From Muricea muricata (Eukaryota > Cnidaria > Anthozoa > Malacalcyonacea > Plexauridae), in the NCBI GenBank assembly GCA_963855995.1, contig OY979718.1, positions 22,746,282 through 22,810,281 on the forward strand: 64,000 nt of DNA, written 5' to 3'. The notes under the pieces are model-generated. The model made no database searches. It saw only the letters and a list, made by a program, of their open reading frames with translations, and had not been told where the DNA came from. Below, one piece after another: positions 1 to 32,400 of this stretch; position 1 is the first letter of the stretch; every line of letters starts with the position of its first letter. The translations under genes and the position numbers were made by a program.

Positions 1-137
1 TAAATTTTGCATGGTTTTGCAGTAGAGTTTTTCAAACTGATTGTTGTTATGATGAATGTACTTCTCGATTAATAGGGGAATTAAGAATAAAATTATTCAT
101 AAATGCATTTTATAATATTATTCTTTGTTACTTTCAG

Positions 138-17676
<17,539 letters not shown>

Positions 17677-17714
17677 GCAATTGTCTTTTTGTTAATGTAT
17701 CTCTATTGTACAGG

Positions 17715-17720
17715 AATAAA
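17715..17720 (+). terminator. Polyadenylation signal AATAAA of CFAP91
   Basis: A canonical AATAAA lies about 40 bases after the CFAP91 stop codon. The distance and strand fit a short 3' UTR ending around 17740. It is read directly from sequence; use as the poly(A) site is inferred. Confidence 0.7.
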
Positions 17721-20420
17721 TTTTAAGTGTATATGAGTATATCTATCGATGGTTGTTGATTGTTGTTTTAGCTTTATCTAATAAGTGGACGTGAGATTTA
17801 GAAATTGCTTTTTAAAGTCTCTAGTTAATTATTATATATACTATTATATATACTTCCGAGTGACCGATAGCTCATTGCACTAGTGCACTTTCAATATTTT
17901 AATAGCAATTAATACCCTTTGCCCTTTGGGAAATCCAGCTTACGTGTTATTTGATTGCCTAAATTCATTAATAGTCAATAAAACTCGAAAGTAAGTTATT
18001 ATTTATAAAGTTTACAAAATATCTCAAGAACTTTTTATTGAATCTCATATAGAGACTTGTCGGAGTTACTTGACGTTTCACTGTAGCCCCAGTCGACTAT
18101 CTGACAATTAACACTCTATCAATCTTTATACTAGTCTCATTCCACCTTACATAATAACAAGGATTCAAGGAATTTTCTAATTTCCACTTCCGACCATAGC
18201 TATATGTTCCAACACCACTGTCTCCACCGTAACAATTTGCTGATAAGATTGTCGCCAATCGAACTTTCTTCGGAGTAATTTCAGAATACCCGGCCAAATG
18301 TTCGCGCTTTCTTTGGATCATGAGACATGGCTACATGGCTACTTTTCTTCTATCTGTGTCTTTTCCGACCACATGCTACGTGGCTACATGACTACGCAGC
18401 TACATGACTACGTGGCTACATGGCTTCGTGGCTTCGTGGCTACATGGCTACGTGGCTACGTGGCTACATGGCTACTTGGCTACATGGCTACGTGCAATAT
18501 CTATGACTACCTTAGTACCTGACTACCAAGAGGGAGCGCGTAGCGCGAGAATCATTACTCGCCCTTCGGGCTCGCGCTTTAGCTAAATTTGGTGAAGTAG
18601 ATACAGTCCCAGTGAGTGAGAATAGTCTTAAATATAATACCTTTTGCTATAAAGTTTTATATAGCAAAACAGTGCGCTTACGTCTAAGTCCACTGTGACA
18701 TATTTGCTCGTTATATGAGTATGGGGATACACAAAACACGTGGGTGCCCTTATCACTGTGACACCGGTTGGTATCACACAACAAAAAAATAATAAATCAA
18801 TATTAGTTTATGTAGCTACATTATGCATGGTACTTATACTGTAACCACGTAGCCAGTAGCCATTTGCTACACAGCGTCTTTTCACCTGCCCGGTATTCTA
18901 AAGTTATGCCGAAAATAAACAGAGTGTATTGAATATCATTCCTGTAGCCATGTACCCATGTAGCCACACATAAAATTTACTATACTTTGATGGCCAGGTA
19001 TTCTGAAATTACACCCTTTCTTCTCACGCCCCGAAAACTCTTAATGAATGGTAATTGTCGTATTTAAAAAGAAATAATCACTATGGAACAATTACTGAGT
19101 GTACTGATTGCAAAAAGCAACAAGCAGGAAATGAGAGATCAATTAAACTTTACTCAAACAGTCATAGTATGACTATTTCCGAGTAGTTGTTGTTTTACCA
19201 TCAATTTTTTTCGTATAAAAAATCAACTAGGGCATAGTTGTGTGAATAGAACCAAGGTGGTATCTCCAGCTGTGCTGGAGTATTTACCCTCGACCTCTCC
19301 GTCTTTTCACAATTTTCGGCTACAAAATGATCAGCTGTAGCTATTTCTACCCTAAACCACCATATCTATAGTAAATAGAGCCTAGTAAACTTTCGTACTA
19401 GCTGACTGACCCGTCGAGGTATAAACACTAAACTTGAGAAACGCTACACTTGGTAGCAAGATTCACTTAACTGCCTGACCTGAAATCCGGGCTTCCACAA
19501 CTTATTTGCATGTTGCTGGCCGTACAGAGAGAGAGTTAATTTGACAAAAAAGTGAGGCAAAAACGTTTAAAAAATTGCATAATAAAATTATATACATTTA
19601 ATAGTGACCCCTCGACCGAAAGCGATGGTCATTTCGAAGGAAATTTACTTCTGACCGTGGCTAAAATTAGACAATTTGCATTCCCAAATGGGAGGAAATT
19701 TATTTCTATATGTATATATATCCTGACAATAAATTTTTAATGAATCCCCTGCTGTGGAAATATATGTGCAATTTCGACCGGCAATTTGATTCGTATTCCG
19801 AGTACGAAAAAAAATGTGGTATTATAAGCTGGAAGCCTGAACTGTCAGACTTTGAAAGAGTTATTGCTGTACTGTGGATTACTAGATTCAACTTTTATCG
19901 TGCTAGAGCATTTCAAAGTTCTATTACTTTTGTATAAATCATATGATACATATGATAACTTCGAGAAAAGTTTTCTTATATGTTCAGATACTTGTAAACT
20001 AAATCACTGAGATGGCTGCGTGTTGTCCGGGCACCCGCTGTTTGGGTAATATATTCATAACCACTGCGAACACAATGAATTGAGTCATACATACATCAAA
20101 CGTTGCTAGGATCGAGTCACGACGATCATCTACGGCATAAATAACCTAGACGGACGCGCCGTGGCGTAACTGACAGAAAGATTCATTTGTCTGTACTCCT
20201 GTGACGCTGTCACCGCTTTCGGTATCAAACGCTGGCTGTTTCGGGATATTATTTGGCTGTACGATAGTATTACCGAGTGAATGCTGCTTGAATATCAATC
20301 CAATGCAGCTGATTTCGGATAATATTGGACATTACATGCTGTTGTAAATATACAGCAAGGCGATGTAAACATAGAAGCTGATCTGTCATCTAGTTGCTAC
20401 AACGACCGGCGAAGTGTGCG
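17721..20420. other. Spacer between CFAP91 and the SMP-C2-C1 gene
   Basis: Contains the minisatellite at 18324-18495 and small unrecognised ORFs. The promoter of the downstream gene should lie near its right end; no TATA box or other clear motif was identified. Partial GTAGCCA/TGGCTAC units recur at about 18840-18860 and 18945-18970. Confidence 0.6.
18324..18495. repeat. 8-bp minisatellite (CTACATGG/CTACGTGG)
   Basis: Tandem 8-base units CTACATGG and CTACGTGG with variants (CTTCGTGG, CTACTTGG, CTACATGA). There is an interruption at about 18340-18375. Because 8 is not a multiple of 3, all forward frames read the same repetitive peptide; the ORFs here are artefacts. Confidence 0.9.
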
Positions 20421-23400
20421 ATGACTGGCTTTGAAAGTTTAGAAAATTTGAGTGCCCAGTTCAAAGTTTACTTGCTTATACTGCATACGATCGTTCTTGG
20501 CTGGATTGTTCACATAGTTGTCAATGTGCTTTATAACAAATCACAATCGAGCAATGAATATGTCGCAAAGCATAGTGCGAAGGATACTCCGTGTGTCCGC
20601 GTCGTGCACGTTGATGATAAGCGTGTGACTGTCGAGTCATGTCAGTGGCTAAATTCTATACTAAATTGGCTGTATATGAATGCGTCGAACCCAGATCTAG
20701 TCAAAATCTGGTTGACTATGCTCAATGAAAAGATCAAAGCTGATAAGGTACCGACGTGTTAATTCTTACATAAACATAATCACTACACTGCATGTACGTA
20801 ATTAGTTTCATATCTGCTCAATGACTATCCAAGTTCAATAATGACCATGTATAAGCCAGAGTGTCTATTCATCGCATCCTTGGTCTGCTCGTGTCTGCGC
20901 ACCGCAGTGAATTTCTGAACATGTATGCGATCCTTATCCTTCTCTCGCATGCAAGCTGGGGGACTTATTAATTCGCTGAAACCTTGGTCGGACCTCCTGT
21001 CAAAGTCATGAGATAATTGAGGAGATATGGCTGTCTTTACGTCAAGGCGTGTGTAAACAGTAAGACGTTCCCAGGATAAAGACTTTAAAATGATGGGGGC
21101 ATTTTTTGATCCTCTATCAATTCCGACATATCTTGTTGGGAGAATCACGTGAAAGTACATCGACTTTTTCATGCGCCAAACTTAATTGGGACTGGGATCG
21201 ACTCTAGAGCGGCCCTGCGAGGCGTCAAGCAGACGTCCGACTTAATATGTGTCGCCCTTGGCATGATCGGGTAAAAAAATTAAAGTTTTTATATATTTTC
21301 GGCCAGAGCGACGTCAGATTCGGCGCGGTGCTGGCCTGGGATGAGTTGGTTGCACCTAATCCATTTGTCGAACCCTGGGGGACTGATTATACATGTATAA
21401 TCCCGCTTGAGCCCGTTTTCCACTTGGCGAATTTGTTCGCGCGAACAGAAAAAAATAAGTAAAACGGTTCCTACTTGTTGGCGGCGAATTTTTCGCCAAC
21501 CAATTTTAACCAATCACGTTGCTGAATTCTTATTTTCACTTGGCGTGGAGCAAACAAATTTGCCCACAATGTTGAAAAACGGGCTTTTCACCTAATTGAA
21601 TGAAGCGTAAAAATTAACGATTCAAACGTATTGAAATAAGTCATTTTGCGAAACGAAACAATCAAAGTTAGAATGCTTTCAGTATTGATCAATTGAAAAG
21701 ATATATTTTACAAAAATTAATAACCAATACCATTTCGTTTCAAATATTATATTTCGGCAAAGCGAAAATCTCAAGCAATCAGGAGTTAAAAAGTTTTCAA
21801 ATAATTACAAGTTGTAGCCTGAAGATGGCCAGCAAAACTGTTGTAATTAAACGTTGCTAAAATAAATATAAAAACCCTCCTGAAAAATTCTGCTTTATAT
21901 TATAACTTAATTAAACTATATAATTACAATGAACAGAGGTGAAAGTTTTACAAGAAAAATAAAAAAAAATTCAATGATATTACAATGACTTCCAATACCT
22001 TAAATGTCGGGTAAACGTGCCATATTTCAATGTTTTGTGGGCGCACAGAAGACCTGATGAATGAAAAAGAAATACGTTTCGGCGCGATACAGTTTAAGTA
22101 GAAAATGGCCTTGGCATACAACTAATTGAATTGAGTTTGACATCGACAATAGTGAAATGTGCAATATGAGTGACCAAAGAATAATCAGAGAAAATGCAGT
22201 TTCAAATAAAATCAGCTCATTGGTGGTCTTACAGGATTACAAATGTAGTATTTAGTATGATATATTTTTACATTTACATGTGAAACTGTGATTAGTTCCA
22301 TTATTTTTTGTCGCTGCATATTAATTGCACATTTGACTATTGTCAACGTCAACCTTATAGTCATAGTTAACTATGCCTTAAAGTGCCCATGACACGAAAA
22401 TTTTTATTGCATAATAAAAAGAGTATTTAAAACTGTAATACAAATTCTTTTGTATCTTTCCGCTGCAACGTTTTGTTGATGAGATATTTCAGTTTGAATA
22501 TTTTGTCTTGTCGGCTAATTACATCACACTTTGCGTAATGAGGCATCAGAAAGTAGATTATAAAGTTGTTTTCCTATAAAAGGACGACGTGCAACATTAG
22601 TGCATGCTTATGTTTGTCCTTAATCTACATAGCCTTTCAATATTACGAGAATTTTGCTCATTGAAGGCAAAGATAACTGGTATTTAACAGCAACTCATTA
22701 TGCAAAGTGTGATGTAAATTAGCTGACAAAACAAAAAATTCAAACTGAAATACCTCATCAACAAAACGTTGCAGCGCAAAAGTTTAATAGTATTACAGTT
22801 TTAAATACTCTTTCACGTCATGTAATAAAAAATTTGGTGTCATGGGCACTTTAATGGAATTGGCTGTGTCATACACTTGGCAGCTATACAATATACATAA
22901 TATACCAGGAACCCGTTGTATGAGAGTCGGATGATAGCACTACCCAACGGATAACGATATCATAGTTATTTTTTCCAGTTGCGGCAGAAAGGCATAAAAA
23001 TCGGTATTGAACTCGCAAGCGATAAAAAAGTGACTTTAATGTTGTTAATGTTTTGGAAAACCCCCGAAATATGGGGGTTGAACAAGTAGCAGCTCAAAAT
23101 ACAACCTACACACAGAACAAAACAAATTTTGACACTCGTTTGTGGAATTGTATAATTTAGGGCAAGAAGTGCGCACGCCAAAACTGGTCTAGAGACTCGC
23201 TAATCTGCGTTTTTCTAGAGGAACAGGCAGACCTCTAAACGCAGAGGAAATCCCTCTCCTCCATGCACAGTGGCTTTTTTGTGAAAAAACCCTGAAATTC
23301 AGCGTGGAAAGGGGTCGCATTTCTATACACATTGTCAGTGAATTGGGATCTGATGGTGTAGTGACTACCTACCTTATATCGAGACAGTACGGGTGCTATA

Positions 23401-26400
23401 CATCTTACATATCTTACAACAGCTTCAAGGCTTGTTTAAAGTAACTTTTAAATAAAGGCATATCCAGTTTATAATAGTTGTGAAATTTTCTTTCAGTAAT
23501 TCCAAATCGTCTCTCGGTGTCTCATAAAGAGGGGATCGGAAGTATTCGTATCACAAATAGGCCTAGTTAACAGGGCTAGCCCGTTTCACTAATATATACG
23601 GCTAATTTATAAAAGTTCAAAAGTTGCCCTTTCAAAACAGTGAACTGTAAGTATGAACGCGCAAATGATGATGTTCCATCATGATCTGATGATCCATCAG
23701 GATTTTTGCTTTTTTTTTAACCATGAGCACGGAATTATTTCTTTGAAGCAGCATCGAAGACACATAGGAAACTACGGCGGCAGATTTACTTGCTAAAAAC
23801 GTGACTCCCTGAGTGTCAAATCCCTGAGCCAAGAAAAACGATGATCCATCATCCTTTGCGCGCTCATAGTTTACAGTGTACGCTTTGGGAGGGACAACCT
23901 TAATTGAAATAGCTGAACTGTACAAGCGCTATTAGCCTACGTCATAGCCCAGACTCACATTGCTCCTATGATGTAGGCTAAAGCGCTATTTGCATGGGCA
24001 TTATGGAAGGCAGCTGCTTCAAGCCTTCAACCTGCGTGATTTTACCCTTTATTTCTTAATATCAGCTGCCTTAGCTGCTTAATGGACCAGTATACAATTA
24101 ATCTAATGTGTTGGACAAAATGCAGAGAGATAATCATCCTTCTGATATGCAGTATTGGCACAACTGGTTTGCATTTTAAATTCTTTAACGCTTGTTTTTG
24201 AAGTAGCTACTTTAGCACATCTGAATGGCATGTATTCTTGCGCTATATTCATCAAATTTCCAGCTTCTCATAACTTTAGCATCGGACATTGAAATATTTA
24301 AGATTATAGTTAAGTATGAAATAGAGTTCCTTATAGCTGACATGTACATTAGCCGGCCTCGTAACCAGACGCTTTTTAGTTCAATTAAAATGTCATCAGT
24401 TAGTCCAGTGTCATATATGCAGGTCAGCTACGGATTGAGCACGCAGGGGTATAAGAGACGCCTGGCTACGAGGCTGTTCATTAGCCAATTTCAGGGTAAA
24501 TGTACTTGTAAGCCGGAGAGGTGTACTGATGATGGACTTTATGCCTTGAAACAATTTAGCACAGCATTAGATGAACGCAGCTCATTTGAGTCAACTACAA
24601 TATGTAGAGTATAACGTGTAGATTGAATTACTTTCGCTCATTATTGCTGCGTTATTTTTACTCTTTGATCTAGGACTCATTACAATTTAAGATAAATGAT
24701 ATTGTTCCCGGAAGTTTGCCTCCTACATTGACCAACGTGTATTGTTCAAATACACATAGTAATATGCAGGTAAGACCTTTTGCAGGCCAATGTTTATACG
24801 AACGATTGTCGTATACTATTCCATTCTGATGTACGGAAAGCGAGCGGCAACTCTTACTCGTTATTTCAATGACAAAACTAGAATGTGACATTTCTATACC
24901 GTATTCTCTCTATTTAGCCCTCCGGGGGGGGGGGGCTTATAGAGAGATTACGGTATGTGTTTACCAGATCACGTTGTACAGTATGTAGAAATGCATGCGA
25001 ATGTATTCTTTAAACCAAATATTTTATTCAATTATATAACAAACTTACTTGCAGGGAGGTTGGTTCGGGATTAACGCACCGAGGGGTCTGACAGCTGTTC
25101 GAACCTACCGAGCGAAGCGAGGTAGGTTCGGACAGCTGTCAGACCCCGAGGTGCGTTAATCCCGAACCAACCGAACCTGCAAGTAAGTTGGGTTTTTATC
25201 CCATACTAGACTTATCTTCTTGTGTTGTTTTCCGATTCTCGCCGAGTCGCCGATGTATTTTGTCAACATTTTCTCTTCTTAAACTTATTGGTCTCTTAAT
25301 ATTTCTTTATCAGGCTCTCTATTGTCTTTAGTTTACAATTTTCCGTTTCTTTTTGCTTGGTTTCTGTGACGTCTTTAGCCCAAAAATGTTCTTTAAAGTG
25401 TAGGTTTAATCATCAGCTAAATTTTGTTCGCCATTGTTGTTGAGCAGTTTGAGGCGGACGGCAGCGTAAGCAGCAAGCAGGTCAGTTCGGGTTTTTGTAA
25501 CCAATCAGAAAGCCGGTTTTATCGATAAAGAGAAAAGCGGGTAAGTTCGGAAAAAGCAGGTTAGTTCGAAAAAAACTTACCTGCTGAGAACCAATCAGAA
25601 GCCCGCTTTCATGACACATATGGGATAATGCGTAAAACTCTTAAAACTGTAACTAAGAGGACAATAACTACTTTTGAGGAGATTTTCCAACAGGAATCTA
25701 CACACAAGACTCAAGATTCTTCAACATTTTTAGAGTTTCTTCACAAGTTTCATTTCATTACTCATGCAAGAGGAACAACCGAGTTACTTACCGCTGTACA
25801 TCCAAGAAAACGGACTCAAAAAATAAAATATTACATTCAAGTTAATTTACACTTTTGCACCCCAAAGCTTCGTTGATGACATATTTCACTGTGATTTTTT
25901 TTTGCCAAGTTACTACGTCACAGTTTGAATAATCAATCACCAGAAAGTTGACTATGATGCTCAATGTTTTCTTATAAGGAAATCATTTGGAAAATAAATT
26001 CTCTAAGCATGTTTGTCCGTAACCTAAAAAATATCATGTGAATATTTCAAGAACTTTGTTAATCTAGGACATACAGAAGATAATTGGTATTATGCAACAA
26101 GCCATTATGCAAATTAAGACGTTACTGCTGCATGAAATAAGAATTCAAATGCACTTTGAGCGCTGCCTCTATCGACTGCACGCAAAATTTTCATTGCAAA
26201 AAAACTAAGAAAAAGTAAGGTTAGGGGCGGCCTATTAGAAATTTGGGGTGACGGAGTGGCAATTTCAGAAAAATTGCGCCGCCGGGATCATGCAGAACTC
26301 CAAGATGGAAACATGCATGCTTAATGCACAATGACTTCAAAAGTAGATCACTGAGCTCTATTCGGCGAATGGTATAAATTTACCAAAAGAGCTGTTATTG

Positions 26401-29400
26401 AGATTTTCCCTCAAGTGCTTAGCTAACCCCGCACGATTTGGTTTCTGAGTTTGTCAGCCCCTCCCAATTTCTAATGGTGCTCCTCTTACTGTACATTAAG
26501 GGTGTGGGTTGTTGCTGTAATGCCACATCATTTCCATTACTAATTTTAGTGTATTGCAATGCATATTGAAACGACCAAACTTGGTTTCTACATTTCGCTG
26601 TTTGAAAATAACAATGCATCAGATGAGCCAGCAGACGTGGAAGTTTCAATAACAAAATTATCAGGCGAGGTGAGGTACTACGTAATTGTTTTCTGATTAG
26701 TCCTTAGAGGGTGAGTAGCAGACAATAACTGTCCTTAAAGGATGAGTGTAGCAGACAATGATAACATTAATTATATATCTTTTGTAATCAGTGGCAAATG
26801 CTGCAATTTCGTTGGTTTACAGGGGTGCGATTTGATTATTATTTGCACGCTCTGTGAGCTGTAATCGCACCCTTGCTCACAGCCAATGAAAATCACTCTG
26901 GCATTTACAACTAGCCAATCAGCATTTAGGATGCAAAATATTTTTACTCTAAAATTTTGCTTTTTTCCCTCTTTAAAACCGCTTGATTACAGAAGATATA
27001 TAATTAATAAGTAATTGAACGAATTAAGTCGTGCAATTAATGCCAAATCATACTCGTGATCAACTCGTATGTTTTTGGCATTAATTGCACTCCTATTCGT
27101 TCTGTTACCATTATTTATCGTTCCATTTTGCTTCGTTTAAGTCAATTTCTGCTTTCATGGCTCGTCAGATAAGTCCATTTCGCTGCTATAGATTAACTTA
27201 ACCGACCGAGAAAATAATACCTTTTATAATTCTTACGAATAGTAAAACGATCTTTCTAAGATTACTGCATTTTATACAGTCAGTCACTAATTCAACGTGT
27301 TTCTTTATTGGATATTTAGCTTATTTTCCAAGTTTTGGCAAGACAAACTCGCTATGATCTCACTGTGAAATTTATTGGTGACCCTGAGTTGAAAGTTTCA
27401 TCCAACGGCATGTTAGAGGTAAACGTCTTATTTGCTTGCTCCATTTCGCAAAGGAGTCGTATTGATTGATAAAAAGATCGAACGCTTAAAATCATGTCGT
27501 TATAACCTCTAATATATTTTTGCATGGTAACAGTTATGTTCACAGTCGATGCAGTATAAAACGATACATCATACATACATAGAACCCATTGTAACAATAA
27601 AAATGACTTTTTTGTTCGATCCACTTCGTACAAAGTCAAATGTAGGACTAATCATGTGTTTTTAGAATAGGTAAATTCTACCATACTACCTACCATATAT
27701 AATTAATAGTTGATGTATTTACGATATGCATAGAGTTCACATTCTTAGATAGTATGGTCGATTTAGCCAACCAACTACTTTGATTTGGCACTTTGCCTGC
27801 TGTTTATCATTGAATTACAGTATCTATTTTAAAATTGTACAATACATGTAGGTTTTAATATATTTTGTATTAATTTTGAATGATATCTTGCCATTGCAAG
27901 ATTTCACTCTCTGAACAAAAAATTCTCAGAAGAAAGTTTCGAATAATTCATTGACTATTTGTGTTTTTGGAGGGGTGTAGTCATGAATCATCATCTATAA
28001 ATGCTCTTTCGTATACAATCGATGGAGAAAAGTATTCCTTCGGGAGTAGCGACAAACTGGCTCCAACGTAAAACGCGCAAACACGTTAAATGTTTGTTGC
28101 AAAAAAAGTATGGGTGCATGATGTGATATATGAATATTATATGTAATTTCAGATCCAGAGAAGTAAGTAGTTGATTGTATGTTAATTGAAAACAGCAGAT
28201 GAACCAAAGCGAAGACGAATAGGAGTTGTAGCATGCAGAGAATTTAAGCAATAAATTATTTCTTAATTATGAATTGAATATTGTACTCGTTCTTGTAACC
28301 GTGGTCATATTTTAAAGCTCGTTAATATAGCTTTTCAACCATGCACTAACACATATCACAAGATGAAGTATAGCACAAAATGTAACCTTTTCTAAGATAT
28401 ATACTTGTATAGCTGACATTTTAAACAACTAGGGCCGGTTGTATCAAAGGCGTTTAGCCATAATTTAAAATTAACTATGGTTTAGCTTAAACGGCGGACA
28501 TGCATGGAGAAACTAGCTAAATATATTTTGACTTATAAGAAAAACAATTATATAATATTAAACTAAATAATTATTTTATGGAACGTCGAAGGTCCGTTAG
28601 GTAAATTATGTAAAATTTGACCGCTCAAGCTAAACATCTTTGAGAGAGACAGTCAGCTCCAGACTGTACTCTGTGCTAGCAGTTTTACGTTCAAGTTATA
28701 AGAGTTCTTTTCCTTGTCCAAGTCATCCTGCACTTAAATGTCACCACCTGCTAATTTGTTTTGTGTTTTACTTGTCATTGCGTGAATTATTAAACGCTGA
28801 ACAGTCGATTAGCGTCTTGTTCGGTCGATATAAACGTTTTGCGAAAAATTGTATACCATGTGAAGGAGTTGCGATATTCGGCTTGCATTGCGAAGCATGG
28901 GACAGGGTCAATCTGTCGACACCGTAGGTTTGTATGGCGGAGTTCTGTATCGCTACGTGTATCTGCTTTGTTTTTCATTTCTTGTTCAATTTGTGAAGAA
29001 CAACCTGCCTTTGCTAGGTAAAGCATGTCTTGCGAAGTCCGAAGAAACAACACTGGAATGTGTTGTTAAGTCAAAGGTACGTTTGTCAAAGGTTCTACTT
29101 TGACAACTGACAAATATTTTGGTTGGGAACCTCTATGTCCGATTATTCCACTGTTGTTGTGCTGTCGTTGTGTCCATAATCAGGCAATGTGCCAATGATG
29201 CTAAGCGTTTCTGATAACTATTATTGCTTTTATTGCGGTATAGATTTGCCATTTAATAGAAAACATATTTGTAATAAATATGATTATATTACATGTGCAT
29301 GCATATATACGGCGTTTAGCAATTAGCTACATGTAATGAGATTGCTTATTACAAAAAGAAATAGTTTTGGCTTGGAATTAAATCTAACTTCATGTATATT

Positions 29401-32400
29401 ATTATAATGCATGCATCCTTTACATGCATGTCGAGATTATTTGTTTTAAATGGGGTTGGTTTGTTGAAATCTCGGATGAAAGTGAATTAGAAGAAGAATA
29501 AAACTTTCGTACATTCGCCATCATGTGAGTATGCGTCAGGATTTGCAGTACCAAAATACTTAATTGAAAACCAATTGAAATAAAAATGTCAATACTCCAC
29601 GAGACTGCCGGTTGCACAATTTTTCAAATAAACTCCAAGATAAGCTTCTAAAATCAGTTTTTCAGTTTTTCTCGCTGACTTTTTCTAATAAAGTTTGCTA
29701 GTATCAATTTTACTGAGTGTTATACTGCTCTTATAATCTAACTATCTTAATTTCACGGCTCCCACGCCTTTTACTCATTTCATATTGTACTTAAAAATAT
29801 CTGACGATAATTATGTCTCATTGTGTAAAGTGTATAGCACGTCGACCTTGAAAGGTTGAAAGTACATGAAATGAGGTATAGGTTTTTTATCATCTATTCG
29901 ACGTTTTGAGCGAAAATCCTAACATCCCGGAGAAGCCACAGTACTAACTTGTCGACGAAAGGCCTTCGAATTCGTTCAAAGCGTCGAATTTTGCTACATC
30001 GTTTCAGGCAAATGAAATAAACTATACCTTTCGTCACGTGTACAGCACGTCGTCATCTATCATCTATTAGTAGAATCATACTAGTATACTATTGCAAATG
30101 CTGTAATTTGATTGGTTACTCTACTCGCTATCTATTCCTCGATAGATAGCGAGTAGCGAAACAATCATCTTCCTATAGAGATTTCTTTTAAAAAAATTGC
30201 TTAAAAATCAAATTTTTTGTTGAATATTCCATGTTTGACCTCTGATTCTACTAAAACAATTAGATTACTCACTCTCGATTTCTATGCGATGATAATTGAT
30301 TCGAGCTTCGCCCTCATCAACTATTTAACAATTAGTCGCCGAAGGCGAGGTGATTACAAGTCTATATTCACTGAGCCGAAGGTGAAGTGAATATAGGCTT
30401 GTAATCACCGAGCCTGAGGTGATTAATTGTTTTCGTATGAATTTCCAGTTGTTTACAAAAATTCACTTCAAATTCATTACTGTATAAAAAAGCAAAAAGT
30501 AAAAAGCTATAATCACTGGTCAGTGACTATCACTTCAGAGACAGTGAATCTTGACCAATCAGGGTGCAGGAAAATCAATAGTCACCTGGAAATTTATACT
30601 AACACCGCATAGAAATCTTGAGCTCGTAATCTAATTGTTAATTAGTACATTAGTACAAACTACACTGCGTTCCAAATTAATATGCAACTCATTTTTCTGT
30701 TAATAACCAAAGGCATGCTATATAATCACAACCTATAAAACTTTGCATAAAACGTAGCAGTAACTATACAAACGAGCATCTAAAATTTTGAAAGAAGATG
30801 TGCTTCAGAAAACAAATGGTGGTTAGTTCGGTGTTTTCGTGCAGGAATCAACGTAGCACTTTATATATGTAAGATGGGTGGAAAGGAAGTTTTGATAAAC
30901 GCAAAAGGAAATAAACAACGAATATGGCGCCTGCGACTTGTTATTGTCATATTTGAATGAGGTAGTCAAGTAGATAGAAAACATAAAACTGGTCAAGAAC
31001 TTTTAAAAATTACGATATCGATTACGTGCGTAATATTTACAGTATTTTACAACTGTTACAACTGGATCGTTACCAGCCATCTTCTATTAAATTCTACTTC
31101 TATTCTATTTGTCTTTGAATGTCGGTAGTGTGGGCCTGGCAGAGAAGTGGCGAACAATTTGAAAGCAGTCTATAGCTAACCCGCAAAAGCAATCTACCTG
31201 CCGAGTAAAGGCCCTAGGTCGAGGCTGGATCGGAACGTCGTCTCAAAATTGTTTTTGACACTTCCTTGTCTAATATACTTGCGAGAACGTCGGACGTACA
31301 CATTGAAAAGCGTAATACAAGAAACACTCGGAGTTTCACGTCTACGCGTCGCTAATGTATGACTTTGCCCCGGTGACTGTGGTGTTTTCCAAAGTGGTAA
31401 CTTTGGGCCGATATTTTTTCCTGATTTATAACCTTAGGGCGCTTACGTTTCCTGATTCATGCCAGTAAATGAACCTCTGAATTGGTCGCTTGAATCATCC
31501 CACTGTACACCTAGAATGTTCGCTCATGGTGATACGAGTATAAGTTATTCAGCAAACACATCAGATGAGCTCCAAAATGCAATAAACTTTAACTCAATTT
31601 TCATTTTTGCAGGATTCAGAACGTTCTGCCGTAGAAGAAAAATTGAAGGAAGTAATCTGTAAAACTGTCGTGAATATTCCTTTAACGGAAGGCAAACCTG
31701 GGGAAGAGGTACGGTTGTCAGTAAATATGACACGGCGAGAGTTACACTACTTGCACTAGCAATGTTATTTGTAGCATGAGTCACTAGCTGGTAATAAACA
31801 TAACCCAAGGCAACCTCGGCATAAGATGGATCAGAAGGATTCCACCCCCCCCCCCTCCCCCAATAAAAAAAATCTTTGAAATTTTGGCGCGAGCTCCCAT
31901 CTAACCCACCAAAACCTACTACTACCCCAGATATGATATCTAATTATTAATCTAATTTCTGAAAAACCATGCTCAAGGCAATGAGCCGACCTACCAACCG
32001 GGTTTCCGATCTTTTTATGTTCAGTCCTGGTTGTGCATCAATAGCATCTTTAATTATATAGCATATTTATGTTTTAACTATGTAAGCGAATGATTGGAGG
32101 TGCTCTTATCATTGCTGTGTCCTTTCTTGTTATTACAGACGACTGTAACCAACTTAGTACCTGAATCCAATTCTTCCTGTGTACATACTAAGGGTAAATT
32201 ACTTGTGAAAGGTAAATGTATATTTAATTAAATGTTCAACAATGTTACATGTTTAACCCCAACCTATTGGTACAGAGGGTCCCCTAAAGTGTAAATTTGA
32301 ATCATGAAAATTTAAATTAACCGCAAACTAATGCAGTTTGCCACCTGATCATTTTGGTACCTGATATGCATGAAGTTAGATTTGCATGCGTTGTATCGTT

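Noticed and set aside
18298..18586. ORFs with Trp-Leu-His-Gly-Tyr repeats
   Set aside because: Frames through the 8-bp minisatellite; no independent support.
20825..21172. 115-codon minus-strand ORF in intron 1 of the SMP-C2-C1 gene
   Set aside because: No family likeness, no poly(A) signal or splice sites of note; treated as chance.
24225..24614. 129-codon plus-strand ORF just before the exon at 24674
   Set aside because: It contains mirrored segments (GCCTCGTAACCAGACGC / GCCTGGCTACGAGGC) like a small foldback repeat and does not join in frame with the neighbouring exon.
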